A stretch of DNA of 64,000 nt. It comes from Methylacidiphilum caldifontis (GTDB lineage: Bacteria; Verrucomicrobiota; Verrucomicrobiia; Methylacidiphilales; Methylacidiphilaceae). The notes under the pieces are model-generated. The model saw only the letters and a list, made by a program, of their open reading frames with translations. It was not told the DNA's origin and ran no database searches. Both the position numbers and the translations under genes were made by a program. The stretch spans positions 186,001-250,000 of the forward strand of contig NZ_CP065957.1 in assembly GCF_017310505.1 (NCBI RefSeq), read 5' to 3'. Position 1 is the first letter of the stretch; each line of letters starts with the position of its first letter. This document shows, piece by piece, positions 25,412 through 33,681 of this stretch.

Positions 25412-28400
25412 TCTATCATTTTCTTAAATTCTGGTTCAATGTAACGAATTTCTACTGTATGTCTTCCAAGTTGAGGAGTTAAAACGCTCTGCCCGTTTAT
25501 ATAGAGAATCTGCGGTGCCCAAGGGTCAAGCTCTTGAATAATAAATTCTTTATCTTTCTTAAAATCATCGTTACTCCAAAAATCATCGTATTCTCTCCAA
25601 ACAATAGCAACATGTTTCCCTTCTTTCTCGCCACCAATAAACATGTACTTTCTATTATTGTTTTCTCTTGTTTTTATTTTGTTGATCTTTATTCCTAAAA
25701 AATAGTTAAAAGTTTCTGGAATATCTATTATTTGTTCTCTTGGTTCACCTACCTCTTGAAGATTGACTTTAAGTTTATAATCAAAAGGTTTCTTTAGATT
25801 TTCAATGTTTAGAAGACATGGACTTTCTTTTGTTTCATAATCAAGAAAGTATTTCAAAAGATACTCATCTTTGAAAAGGTCTTCTATTTTTTGATTTTCT
25901 ATAAGTGCAATGTTATCCAGTGTGTCTTCGTATTGCTCAAGAATGTGGTATTTGAAAAATACTCCGGGTCCATTTGTATCTTGGGGATGTCCATCTTCCC
26001 AATTAAAAGAACAAGCTATCTTCTTAATTCTTGGAATAATAACTGTATCAAAGTAATCTGCCATTTCTACAAGAATAAACTTTCTCTTGTTTCCATCTTT
26101 TTTATTAAGTTTCATAACAGCGTGAGCTGTTGTACCCGAACCAGCAAAAAAATCTAAAATAATATTTTCTTTATTTGTTTTAACCATGCTTAATAGGAAT
26201 TCTATAAACTCAACGGGTTTTATTGAGATAATGGGTATCAATTCCATATCTCTAATAAATTTACTTTCGTTATTCATTTCCTTTTCAAAATCATAATAAT
26301 CGTAATATGAAATTTCTTTTATCGGATTATCTAATGACTTTCTAACATTAATTGGTACTCCTTGATAATATACTGCATTTATTGTTTTTTGACTTGGATT
26401 TTTTATATATCTAAAACCAAAACCATCATCGCCTATTCCATATACTTTATAAAGAACGTCATAATTTTTTTCCTTTTCAAAAAAAGGTCTTAAATTTTCC
26501 TCATAGAATTTGCCTGTAAATTGTGCGGTTTTGATCTTTCCCCTGATTGATATAGCTTTTGCTATCCAAGGGTCTTTTATATCAGATATTTCTAGAATTT
26601 CATACTGACCAGGTAAAAATTCTTCTATTTTATACTTGCCTATGTTAAATACTCTATTAGGCTTAGTTTTTTCAATAATTTTGTATCTGTACTCTTTAAA
26701 TTCATATTCTATTCTACGAAGTTGAATAGATGGTTTAGTTCCTTTTGAAAGGGATAAGCAATATTCTATTGATTTCTGGAATAACGATTTTTGAGCTAAT
26801 TGCCGTGATGGCTCCCTCATTTTGACTTTTATAATTTCAATTTCTTTAAATGATGCAGACGTTATAATTCTTAAATTGTTTACTTCATTATCATCAATAC
26901 TCACAAAAAAAACTCCATTTTCCCTCAACAACTCCCTTGCCACCCCTAGCCTATTTTCCATCATCGAGAGCCAGCTTGAATGTTGATATTTATCTCTATA
27001 TAAAAAACCATCACTTCCTGTATTATATGGAGGATCAATATAAATCGTCTGAACCTTTTGTTTATACTTCTCTTGAAGTAAATTCAATGCCTGCCAGTTT
27101 TCGGATTTTATCAGTAACCCATCGAGCAAATCATCTAAGTTGTCATTCTCAGTAAGCTTCTCAAGAAGTTTTTCTTTGAATTGTTGACTGAAGTATTTTG
27201 TATCAATAGGGAGTTTACTTTGCCTTAAATCCCCTTTTTCTTTAGGTATTTCAAAGCCCAAATCGTCCCATTCTTTTTTCTGCTCCGTATTGTCCCATAT
27301 CTTGTCATAAAATTCCTCGGGTAGCCGGTCCGTCGTAATTACATATTCCGTTTTCAAGACAAACTTCTTTTTCTCCCATAATTTCTTTTGAAAATTTTCA
27401 ATCTGAGAGAGAAAATCAATTACATTCTGGCCAATTTCCCGCACTACTTTGGCACGGGTTAGGTGCTTATCTAAAAATCTTTCTTTTTCCAGTGTCTCTA
27501 TGTCCAAAACCTCAGCTTTTATAAAGTAGTCCAGCTGGTCAGAGAGAAATTTCTTTAGGTTTTTGTGGATGAAATAATCCCTTGTGTTTTTAGCAGTAAA
27601 CCTGTTTAACTGATAAAGAAGAAAAGGGGTTTTATTTTCAATGTTATATTCCTTTCCAAGGACCCCCTTTAATATAACATCTTTAACTTTCTTTAATGTT
27701 TCTTCATAAGTTTTCTGGTTGATCTTCTCTTGTTTTACAGTGTTGTTTCCGCTTTCTATCCCATAATCCTTTTCTTCTACTTCAGTAAGCTCTCTATATT
27801 GGAAACAGATGATTAAGTTTTTATCTTCAATGATATTATCAAGAATAAAAAACCTTTGCTTTGTGGCTTTGTTGGAAGCAAGCTCTTCTTTGGCTGAAAC
27901 TATACGGAAGATAACCTTGTAATTATTTGCTTTGAATATGTAATCTCTGAAAAGAAGGCCTGTTTTTGTGTAATACTGCTCTGAATTTGCCCAGTAGAGC
28001 TTGATCTCTTCGCCATTATAAGGAATAGCATACTTATGCCCTTTTATTGAATAGCGGTAATGAGGGATAAAATCGCCTTCTTCATAGTATCGGGAGAAAA
28101 AGTTATAGAGATCATTGAAAACTTGTAATTTGATTTCGTCGATAGTCTCAGCCTCTTCCTTCTGTGCTTTTACCGAAAGATACTCTCTTCCGATTGGTCT
28201 ATTCCAAAACGCTTCTTTCAGTTCTCCAGTTGAACTAAACGCATCTTCTCCTAATGCTTGAATGACCCTTTCTTTCAGCTTTTTAAGATTTTGATTTATA
28301 TTGGTTAATCTTTCATCTTTATGTTTGGCAAAGGCAGTTTCAATTTTCTCTTTAAGGTCCTCATTAATAAACTTCTCAACTTTATCTCGTTTATAATTCA

Positions 28401-28488
28401 AAATACGATAGATCCCGAAGTCTAAATCCGAAGACTCAAACTGGAAAAGCTTCTTTAGTAAGTTCTGAAACTTCTCAATTGTGCTCAT
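25408..28488 (-). CDS. mod: Type III restriction-modification methyltransferase Mod
   Basis: This is an adenine-specific DNA methyltransferase of about 1026 residues. The catalytic 'YIDPPYNTGSDGFLYRD' (about 485) precedes the SAM-binding 'ILDFFAGSGTTAHAV' (about 780). This beta-class motif order is typical of type III Mod. The intervening target-recognition region is about 280 residues. The protein is much longer than a classic Mod because of a ~450-residue N-terminal domain ('FESSDLDFGIYRILNYKR'), a known architecture in long Mod relatives. I chose the ATG at 28488 because that conserved N-terminus starts there; the frame stays open to an upstream ATG at 28566. Mod gives the host its methylation mark and Res its specificity. 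Confidence 0.88.
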   Translation of the reverse strand: MSTIEKFQNLLKKLFQFESSDLDFGIYRILNYKRDKVEKFINEDLKEKIETAFAKHKDERLTNINQNLKKLKERVIQALGEDAFSSTGELKEAFWNRPIGREYLSVKAQKEEAETIDEIKLQVFNDLYNFFSRYYEEGDFIPHYRYSIKGHKYAIPYNGEEIKLYWANSEQYYTKTGLLFRDYIFKANNYKVIFRIVSAKEELASNKATKQRFFILDNIIEDKNLIICFQYRELTEVEEKDYGIESGNNTVKQEKINQKTYEETLKKVKDVILKGVLGKEYNIENKTPFLLYQLNRFTAKNTRDYFIHKNLKKFLSDQLDYFIKAEVLDIETLEKERFLDKHLTRAKVVREIGQNVIDFLSQIENFQKKLWEKKKFVLKTEYVITTDRLPEEFYDKIWDNTEQKKEWDDLGFEIPKEKGDLRQSKLPIDTKYFSQQFKEKLLEKLTENDNLDDLLDGLLIKSENWQALNLLQEKYKQKVQTIYIDPPYNTGSDGFLYRDKYQHSSWLSMMENRLGVARELLRENGVFFVSIDDNEVNNLRIITSASFKEIEIIKVKMREPSRQLAQKSLFQKSIEYCLSLSKGTKPSIQLRRIEYEFKEYRYKIIEKTKPNRVFNIGKYKIEEFLPGQYEILEISDIKDPWIAKAISIRGKIKTAQFTGKFYEENLRPFFEKEKNYDVLYKVYGIGDDGFGFRYIKNPSQKTINAVYYQGVPINVRKSLDNPIKEISYYDYYDFEKEMNNESKFIRDMELIPIISIKPVEFIEFLLSMVKTNKENIILDFFAGSGTTAHAVMKLNKKDGNKRKFILVEMADYFDTVIIPRIKKIACSFNWEDGHPQDTNGPGVFFKYHILEQYEDTLDNIALIENQKIEDLFKDEYLLKYFLDYETKESPCLLNIENLKKPFDYKLKVNLQEVGEPREQIIDIPETFNYFLGIKINKIKTRENNNRKYMFIGGEKEGKHVAIVWREYDDFWSNDDFKKDKEFIIQELDPWAPQILYINGQSVLTPQLGRHTVEIRYIEPEFKKMIE

Positions 28489-28724
28489 GATGGGTTCTGG
28501 GAATTTTCCGTCTCTCAGCAGAAAAAGCTCCATGAAAACCTGTTCCATCTTCTCTGCAAGGATCATGGGCTTTGCGTAGACTGAGGTGTTTAGTCTATAC
28601 TGCAGTCACAAGCGAAGGAATTGGATCTAATCAACTGAAAAATCGGTTTTTAATAAACGAACACAGCAATTCTGCTGAAAATTCTCGTTTTGCATAGTCC
28701 AATCCCTAAGTTGAGCTCCTCCCC

Positions 28725-28738
28725 CCGCCTGAAGGCGG
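28725..28738. repeat. IS605-family right-end hairpin (remnant copy)
   Basis: CCGCC-TGAA-GGCGG forms a perfect 5-bp stem with a TGAA loop, preceded by a C-rich run. The same layout (C-run, GC stem, TGAA loop, then 'GATTCCT') recurs at 30390-30405 at the end of the intact element, so this is the right-end hairpin of a related, decayed copy. Confidence 0.6.
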
Positions 28739-28807
28739 AAGATTCCTTCCTGACACCAGGGGCCTTGTTGCACCTCTTGGATCGGTCGAACAACCGACTC
28801 CCCGGCG

Positions 28808-29062
28808 CTACACCGGAGAACAGGCGATCCGGGCCAGTCCAGCCCTTAATGTGTTCATCGCTCCCACTGTGTCGGCATGGCCCTCATACCCGCACCTCTT
28901 GCAACGGAATGTCGTTTGCCTCGACCGATTCGCTTGGCTTACATGTCCGCATTCCGGCACCGGACAAGTCTGGCTCGTGTACGGGGCCGATACGGTCCCC
29001 AGCCACCCCCCCAACCAGTGGAGCTTGTAACCCAAGAACGTGTCAAATGCAATCCAAAGGCT
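28808..29062 (-). pseudogene. tnpB: TnpB C-terminal remnant (IS605 family)
   Basis: Only the last ~80 residues of a TnpB nuclease remain: 'LHWLGGWLGTVSAPYTSQTCP', the zinc ribbon 'CPVPECGHVSQANR...CKRCGYEG' and the last RuvC acidic motif 'HADTVGAMNTLRAG'. The upstream part is missing and the region runs directly into the 3' end of the cytochrome gene. It is much more GC-rich than its surroundings. It is similar to, but clearly different from, the intact TnpB at 30.4-31.7 kb, so it is a separate older insertion. The TnpB guide-RNA region and right end may still be present beyond its stop. Confidence 0.7.
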
Positions 29063-29087
29063 ATTTCTTTCTAACGTAAAGCTGGGC

Positions 29088-29561
29088 TTAAGGCTTAATA
29101 TCTTCGTCAGGAATGGCATTAACATCCGCTTCACTGAGGGGAGCTGTTCTTGATTTATATTCCTCCCTGGCAGCCTTAACTTGTTCGACAGTTACCGGTG
29201 TTCCTTTATTTCCCCAAGATTGCCTTATATAAGTAGCCACTGCAGCAATACGGTCGTCAGATAATATGGCTTTCCAGGGTTGCATAACCCCATTGTATTG
29301 GGTGCCATCTACTTTAAAAGGTCCTTGGAGACCATTAAGAATAATAGCCACAACTCTTTTTGATCCTCCATTGACGATTTTCGTTCCAGACAAAGGAGGA
29401 TACACTCCAGGAACCCCTGTTCCCGTAGGTTGATGGCAAGCCGCACAATTCATATCATAAAATTTTTTCCCTTCTTTCATCGCGTCTTGAGCAAAGAGAG
29501 AAGAACTTAAAAAAAGAGAGGCTATACCGAGAAGAACACCTTTGTAAAAATTTTTTTTCAT
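29088..29561 (-). CDS. Exported monohaem cytochrome c
   Basis: From the chosen start the product has 157 residues: a signal peptide ('MKKNFYKGVLLGIASLFLSSSLFAQ') and then a class I cytochrome c domain with the haem site 'CAACH' (about residue 40). It has 'PGVYPPLSGT', the typical proline-rich haem-packing segment, and a likely axial Met in 'YNGVMQPW'. An acidic tail of about 40 residues follows. An upstream in-frame ATG at 29660 would put 33 extra residues before the signal peptide, so 29561 is preferred. It acts in the periplasm as an electron carrier or as a subunit domain of a respiratory complex; no oxidase genes are adjacent. Its 3' end abuts the TnpB remnant. Confidence 0.85.
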   Translation of the reverse strand: MKKNFYKGVLLGIASLFLSSSLFAQDAMKEGKKFYDMNCAACHQPTGTGVPGVYPPLSGTKIVNGGSKRVVAIILNGLQGPFKVDGTQYNGVMQPWKAILSDDRIAAVATYIRQSWGNKGTPVTVEQVKAAREEYKSRTAPLSEADVNAIPDEDIKP

Positions 29562-29688
29562 AATAATTAATTTTAAAAATGTTAGAGTACCAATAACTTT
29601 CATAGCTAAAACTGAAGAATTATTTATAATAGAAGAACTTAATAGAAAAATTTTTGTCAATCATAAAATAAAATTTCTTTCGATCTTT

Positions 29689-30330
29689 TTAAGGAGCCAG
29701 CCTTTCAATTTTCCATTGGCCATTTGCTTCTTTCGAGTAAAGAAATCGGTCATGAAAGCGATTTTCCCTTCCTTGCCAAAATTCTATTTTTTCGGGCACA
29801 AGCCAGTATCCACCCCAGTTTTCAGGCATGGGGACATGCTCCGATTCAAATTGGCCCCGGTTATGATTAAAGAGATCTTCTAGATAAGCCCTTTCTTTAG
29901 GAACGGGTTGACTTTGAGGAGAGGTATAGGCGGCTATTTGACTGAGAAAAGGTCTTGTCTGAAAATAATGAAGCGATATTTCAGGACTTGTCTTTTCACA
30001 TTTTCCACTTACACAAACCTGCCTATAAAGGGTTGGCCAAAAACAAGCAAAAGAGGCTTTAGGGTTTTCTTCTATATGTTTTCCTTTAATACTCAAGTAG
30101 TTTGTAAAAAAAAGGAAACCATTTTCATCCACAGCCTTAAGAAGAACATAGCGTACCCGGATTTCTCCTTTAAGATCAGAAGTGGCAAGTGCCACAGCAT
30201 TAGGTTCGAAATGTTCTGTCTCCAAGGCTTGCTCATACCATTTGACGAATTGCTGGAGAGGATTTGAATCCAATTCTTCAAATTGTAGAGGACGACCAAA
30301 ATATTCTCTTTTTTTTTCTTTAAGGATCAT
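29689..30330 (-). CDS. pdxH: Pyridoxamine/pyridoxine 5'-phosphate oxidase
   Basis: This 213-residue flavoprotein is the full length for PdxH, which oxidises pyridoxine or pyridoxamine 5'-phosphate to pyridoxal 5'-phosphate using FMN and oxygen. Diagnostic segments are 'RVRYVLLKAVDENGFLFFTNY' (FMN binding, about 58-78), 'SFACFWPTLYRQVCVSGKCEK' and the C-terminal signature 'WGGYWLVPEKIEFWQGRENRFHDRF' ending 'ERLAP'. The IS605-type element inserted about 50 bp upstream of its start, so the promoter is either in that short gap or supplied by the element. Confidence 0.95.
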   Translation of the reverse strand: MILKEKKREYFGRPLQFEELDSNPLQQFVKWYEQALETEHFEPNAVALATSDLKGEIRVRYVLLKAVDENGFLFFTNYLSIKGKHIEENPKASFACFWPTLYRQVCVSGKCEKTSPEISLHYFQTRPFLSQIAAYTSPQSQPVPKERAYLEDLFNHNRGQFESEHVPMPENWGGYWLVPEKIEFWQGRENRFHDRFLYSKEANGQWKIERLAP

Positions 30331-30389
30331 AGTTTACCATCGAGTTAAAAAATATTGGATTAATGTAACGAAGAACATTGACATCCTCC

Positions 30390-30405
30390 CCGGCCTGAAG
30401 GCCGG
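30390..30405. repeat. IS605 right-end hairpin
   Basis: CCGGCC-TGAA-GGCCGG is a perfect 6-bp stem with a TGAA loop, just beyond the tnpB stop and next to 'GACATCCTCCC', a right-end-like flank. In IS200/IS605 elements TnpA binds such subterminal hairpins. It lies at the same relative place as the hairpin at 28725-28738 in the remnant copy. Confidence 0.75.
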
Positions 30406-30560
30406 AGATTCCTACGGCGCTCAGGGGTGGCATGGTGCCTCTCCTGGGTCGCTTCGGTGGGTTCCTGCTTCCGACCGCCAGCGCGGTTCGATCCACAGGC
30501 CATCCGGGCTGACGGCTTGCGCCATCCCGCTGCAAGCGTGCAGCGTGTCCTGCCCTTCGT
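30390..30560 (-). ncRNA. Probable TnpB-associated guide RNA (omegaRNA) region
   Basis: In IS605-type elements TnpB is guided by an RNA whose scaffold overlaps the 3' end of tnpB and the right end, with the guide taken from the flanking DNA just past the element. Here the tnpB 3' end, a GC-rich tract and the right-end hairpin occupy this interval. The guide would start near 30380 and read into the pdxH upstream region. This is inferred from the family; no RNA boundary can be read directly. Confidence 0.4.
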
Positions 30561-31701
30561 CCCGCAACATTTGCATCCCGCAAGATAGGATGTTGATTGC
30601 ACCGACCACATCGGCGTTGTCCTCGAAACCACATTCCACACACGCAAACCGGGCCTGCGTCTGGCGGTTGTCCGCCGAAACGTGTCCGCAGCACGGGCAG
30701 GCGCGGCTCGTATTCTGCGGCGGCACGGTGATCAGCCGGCCGCCCCGCCATGCCAGCTTGTAGTCCAGTTGGCGACCGAACTCGAACCAACCTTGATCCA
30801 GGATCGACTTGTTCAGGCCGGACATGGCCCAAACGTTTCGGCCTGGAGCCTCGATGGTGCCCGCCGCCGACCCGGACATGTTCCGTACCTGCAGGTCCTC
30901 GACGAAGACTACAGCGTGGTTTTTGCTGATCGCGGTCGAGGTCTTATGGAGGAAGTCGCGGCGGACATTGGCGATGCGTGCGTGGATGCGCCCAACTCTT
31001 GCTTTTGCCTTCCTCCAGTTGTTGCTGAATCTGACCCTGCGGCTCAATGACTGCTGCGCCTTGCCCAACGCCATCTCATGCCGCCTGAAGCTGTGGAGCG
31101 GGGCGTAGAACGTGCCATCCGAAAGCGTAGCGAAGCGGGCGATCCCCATGTCGATGCCAACCGTACCCCCTTGCGGGACGATCTGCTCGACCTCCCGCTC
31201 GGCCTGGATGCTCACGTACCACTTACCGCATGACTGGCTTACGGTGACGTTCTTGACTACACCGAGCAGCTCCCGGCTGTTGCGGTAGCGCAGCCAGCCG
31301 AGCTTGGGCAGAAAGATGCGGTTGTTGTGCTGCTCCAGCTTGATCTGCTTCGGGTCGGGGTAGCGAAAGCTATCCGACATGCCTTTCTTCCTGAAGCGTG
31401 GGAAACCAGCCCACTTGGCAAAGAAGTTGGCGTAGGCTCGCTCCAGGTCTTTGAGGGATTGTTGCAAGGGATGCACCGGAGCGTCCTTGAGCCATGCCGT
31501 TTCCGCGCTGTTGCGCCACTCGGTGAGCAGCTTGCACAACCCAGCGTAGCCAAGTTTTTTCTCGCCTCGCTCGTGGCGCTCCTTCTGCAACGCCAGCGCC
31601 CTGTTGTAGACGAACCGGCATGAGCCAGCGAAGCGGCACATTTGCCGCTCTTGCTGGCCGTTTGGCATCAATTCGTACTTGAAGGCTTGGCGGATAAGCA
31701 T
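30421..31701 (-). CDS. tnpB: TnpB RNA-guided nuclease of IS605 family, intact
   Basis: The product has 426 residues, full length for the family. It has the N-terminal 'QAFKYELMPNGQQERQM' helix-turn-helix segment and 'FPRFRKKGMSDSFRYP'. The RuvC acidic residues lie in 'GIDMGIARFATL' (about 184), 'VVFVEDLQVRNM' (about 264) and 'DNADVVGAINIL' (about 362). The zinc ribbon 'CPCCGHVSADN...CVECGF' (about 335-357) is complete. All catalytic positions are present, so the nuclease is probably active even though the partner TnpA is damaged. TnpB proteins cut the empty donor site under guide-RNA direction, favouring retention of the element. The ~50-residue C-terminal tail is long. Confidence 0.92.
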   Translation of the reverse strand: MLIRQAFKYELMPNGQQERQMCRFAGSCRFVYNRALALQKERHERGEKKLGYAGLCKLLTEWRNSAETAWLKDAPVHPLQQSLKDLERAYANFFAKWAGFPRFRKKGMSDSFRYPDPKQIKLEQHNNRIFLPKLGWLRYRNSRELLGVVKNVTVSQSCGKWYVSIQAEREVEQIVPQGGTVGIDMGIARFATLSDGTFYAPLHSFRRHEMALGKAQQSLSRRVRFSNNWRKAKARVGRIHARIANVRRDFLHKTSTAISKNHAVVFVEDLQVRNMSGSAAGTIEAPGRNVWAMSGLNKSILDQGWFEFGRQLDYKLAWRGGRLITVPPQNTSRACPCCGHVSADNRQTQARFACVECGFEDNADVVGAINILSCGMQMLRDEGQDTLHACSGMAQAVSPDGLWIEPRWRSEAGTHRSDPGEAPCHP

Positions 31702-31721
31702 GGAAACATTATACTGAGCCT

Positions 31722-32225
31722 ATGGCGCAAAATCAAGATATAAGACATGGACGGCACTGTGTCTTCAAGATGCACGTCCATTTGGTCTTCGTGACGAAAT
31801 ACCGCCGCAAAGTGTTCGACGACGACGCCATCAACCGGCTGCGCACGATCTTCGCCAAGGTCTGTGCCGACTTTGAGGCGCAACTCGTCGAGATGGACGG
31901 CGAGGACGATCACGTCCATCTGCTCGTGGAATATCCACCCAAGGTCGCCGTCTCCAACCTGGTGAACAGTCTCAAGGGCGTATCCAGCCGGCTGCTGCGC
32001 AAGGAGCGGCCCGACATTCAGAAGCGTTACTGGAAAGGCGTGCTGTGGTCGCCGTCGTACTTCGCTTCAAGCTGTGGCGGTGCGCCGATTTCCATCGTGC
32101 GCCAGTACACCAGAGCAGCTGCAGACGCCACACTGAACCCAAGGACGGCTACGCCCTCCGCGCTATCCTTCCCCGCCCCAAGCGGCGGGGCAAGCCCGCG
32201 CACTTGGTCAAAAGGCCAAATTTAG
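31722..32225 (+). CDS. tnpA: TnpA Y1 transposase of IS605 family, C-terminus frameshifted
   Basis: The first ~127 residues are a typical IS200/IS605 HUH transposase: 'MHVHLVFVTKYRRKVF', the HUH pair in 'DDHVHLLVEYPP', and 'YWKGVLWSPSYFASSCGGAPISIVRQY', whose Tyr is the likely nucleophile. Just after 'RQY' the frame changes. The +1 frame reads 'EQLQTPH' and stops at once, as expected for the family, whereas this frame continues into about 35 unrelated residues. One extra base near 32107-32115 explains this. The metal-binding Gln that normally follows the Tyr is probably lost, so the element may no longer move by itself. Confidence 0.8.
   Translation: MAQNQDIRHGRHCVFKMHVHLVFVTKYRRKVFDDDAINRLRTIFAKVCADFEAQLVEMDGEDDHVHLLVEYPPKVAVSNLVNSLKGVSSRLLRKERPDIQKRYWKGVLWSPSYFASSCGGAPISIVRQYTRAAADATLNPRTATPSALSFPAPSGGASPRTWSKGQI
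32171..32190. repeat. IS605 left-end hairpin
   Basis: CCCCGCC-CCAAGC-GGCGGGG is a perfect 7-bp stem with a 6-base loop. It lies past the natural end of tnpA and shortly before the GC content falls back to the host level near 32220. This fits the subterminal left-end hairpin recognised by TnpA. Confidence 0.65.
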
Positions 32226-32271
32226 CAATAATTTTTGAATTTTAATTTGGCTATGTACATTATCATTAGTC

Positions 32272-33681
32272 ATGGACAAATCGTCTCCCACCACTCACCA
32301 TAAGGCCCTCCAGATTAATCTCGATTCCCAGAAATATGGAACATTTGCAGAAATTGGTGGAGGACAAGAAGTTGTACGATGGTTTTTTAAGGTGGGGGGT
32401 GCAGCGGGAACAGTTGCCAAGAGCATTTCTGCTTATGACATGACGGTTAGTGATGCGATTTATGGTCCAACTGAACGATATGTTTGCCAAGAAAGATTGT
32501 TAAGAATGTTGGATCATGAATACGATCTCTTAATTGACAGACTACAAGTAAAGAGGGGCAAAAATACTCATTTTTTTGTTTTTGCTGATACAGTAACTAT
32601 TCAAGGCTATCAACAGCGCATAGATTGCCATGGTTGGTTAGGGGTTCGTTTTCAAGACGAACCTATGGGAAAATGTAACGATATTATTGTTCATGTCCGA
32701 TTTTTAGAGCAGGAACGGTTGCAACAACAAGATACCTTGGGGATTTTAGGAGTTAATTTAATTTATGGGGCTTTCTACTACAATCAGGATCCTGTTCTTC
32801 TCATTGAGTCGCTTATGGATAATATTGCCCCAGGAAAAATAGAGGTGGATTTGATTGAGGCTAGTGGCCCACTTTTTAACAATCTTGACTCTAGAATACT
32901 CAATCTACAACTGATTGTCTCTGGACTGAGTCAAGTCATTCTCTTTACTCCAAATGGGAAGACCGTTCAACCCTCTGACCTTCTCTATAAAAAAGCCGTA
33001 TTGATCGAAAGAGGAAGATTTGAACCGGTAACTAATCTTAACATGGAGATGATGGAAGTAGCCAGAGCTCGGTTTTTGCAGGAACCAGAAATCACGGATG
33101 TACCTAAAATAGAACTCATGGAAATCACCACACGAAATCTTTTGACTGAAATGGGTACAATCGATAAAGAAAACTTTATTCAAAGAATAGATCTTCTTTG
33201 TGCCTTAAAACAACATGTACTGATATCTAATTATGCGGAATTTTACGAAATTTCTACCTATTTAAACCGTTTCACCAAAAATCTTATCGGTTTAGTTCTG
33301 GGTATTCCTCTTTTGCAAGAGCTTTTTAATGAAAAATATTATTCTTATGTCGAGGGGGGGATATTGGAAGCGATGGGTAGGCTTTTTAAAAAGAAAATAA
33401 AGCTCTATGTCTATCCCACTTTTGACGTCCAGACAAACCAACTCATTACAGCGGAAAATCTTGAGATCAAAGGACCCATTAAGCACATTTACAACTACCT
33501 TTTGGAATCAAACCAAGTTGTTCCTCTCCATCCTCTTCGTCCTCCGCCGAAATCTTTTTCTCCCAAGGAAGTTACCGAATATATAAAGAGAGGGGATCCC
33601 CGATGGAAGGAATTCGTTCCAGTACGAGCGGTTGAAATTATAGAAGAAAAAAAATATTTTGGTTATTGTGCAACCGCTTGA
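32272..33681 (+). CDS. Conserved protein of unknown function
   Basis: This 469-residue soluble protein has no signal peptide or membrane segment. Its N-terminus is 'LDSQKYGTFAEIGGGQEVVRWFFKVGGAAGTVAKSISAYDM'. I recognise the sequence type as a widely conserved full-length family, but I cannot name a firm function for it. No nucleotide-binding loop or classic catalytic signature stands out; 'GGGQE' and 'GYQQRIDCHGWLGVRF' look like conserved core segments. It starts about 50 bp after the IS605-type element and overlaps the convergent bioD by 19 bp. Base composition is host-like. Confidence 0.7.
   Translation: MDKSSPTTHHKALQINLDSQKYGTFAEIGGGQEVVRWFFKVGGAAGTVAKSISAYDMTVSDAIYGPTERYVCQERLLRMLDHEYDLLIDRLQVKRGKNTHFFVFADTVTIQGYQQRIDCHGWLGVRFQDEPMGKCNDIIVHVRFLEQERLQQQDTLGILGVNLIYGAFYYNQDPVLLIESLMDNIAPGKIEVDLIEASGPLFNNLDSRILNLQLIVSGLSQVILFTPNGKTVQPSDLLYKKAVLIERGRFEPVTNLNMEMMEVARARFLQEPEITDVPKIELMEITTRNLLTEMGTIDKENFIQRIDLLCALKQHVLISNYAEFYEISTYLNRFTKNLIGLVLGIPLLQELFNEKYYSYVEGGILEAMGRLFKKKIKLYVYPTFDVQTNQLITAENLEIKGPIKHIYNYLLESNQVVPLHPLRPPPKSFSPKEVTEYIKRGDPRWKEFVPVRAVEIIEEKKYFGYCATA

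Larger units (their letters stand above)
30380..32222. mobile_element. IS605-type insertion sequence (divergent tnpA/tnpB)
   Basis: This block of about 1.84 kb is strikingly GC-rich (around 60% by eye) in a ~40% GC genome. It contains TnpB on the minus strand and TnpA on the plus strand, starting 20 bp apart and diverging, which is the IS605 arrangement. Subterminal hairpins lie at both ends (30390-30405 and 32171-32190), as in the IS200/IS605 group, which lacks inverted repeats and target duplications. Exact boundaries are estimates from the composition change. It sits between pdxH and the conserved gene at 32272 without interrupting either. Confidence 0.85.

Noticed and set aside
30360-31640. 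Several long overlapping frames on both strands within the IS605 block
   Set aside because: High GC content removes stop codons, giving long spurious frames; only TnpB and TnpA show family motifs.
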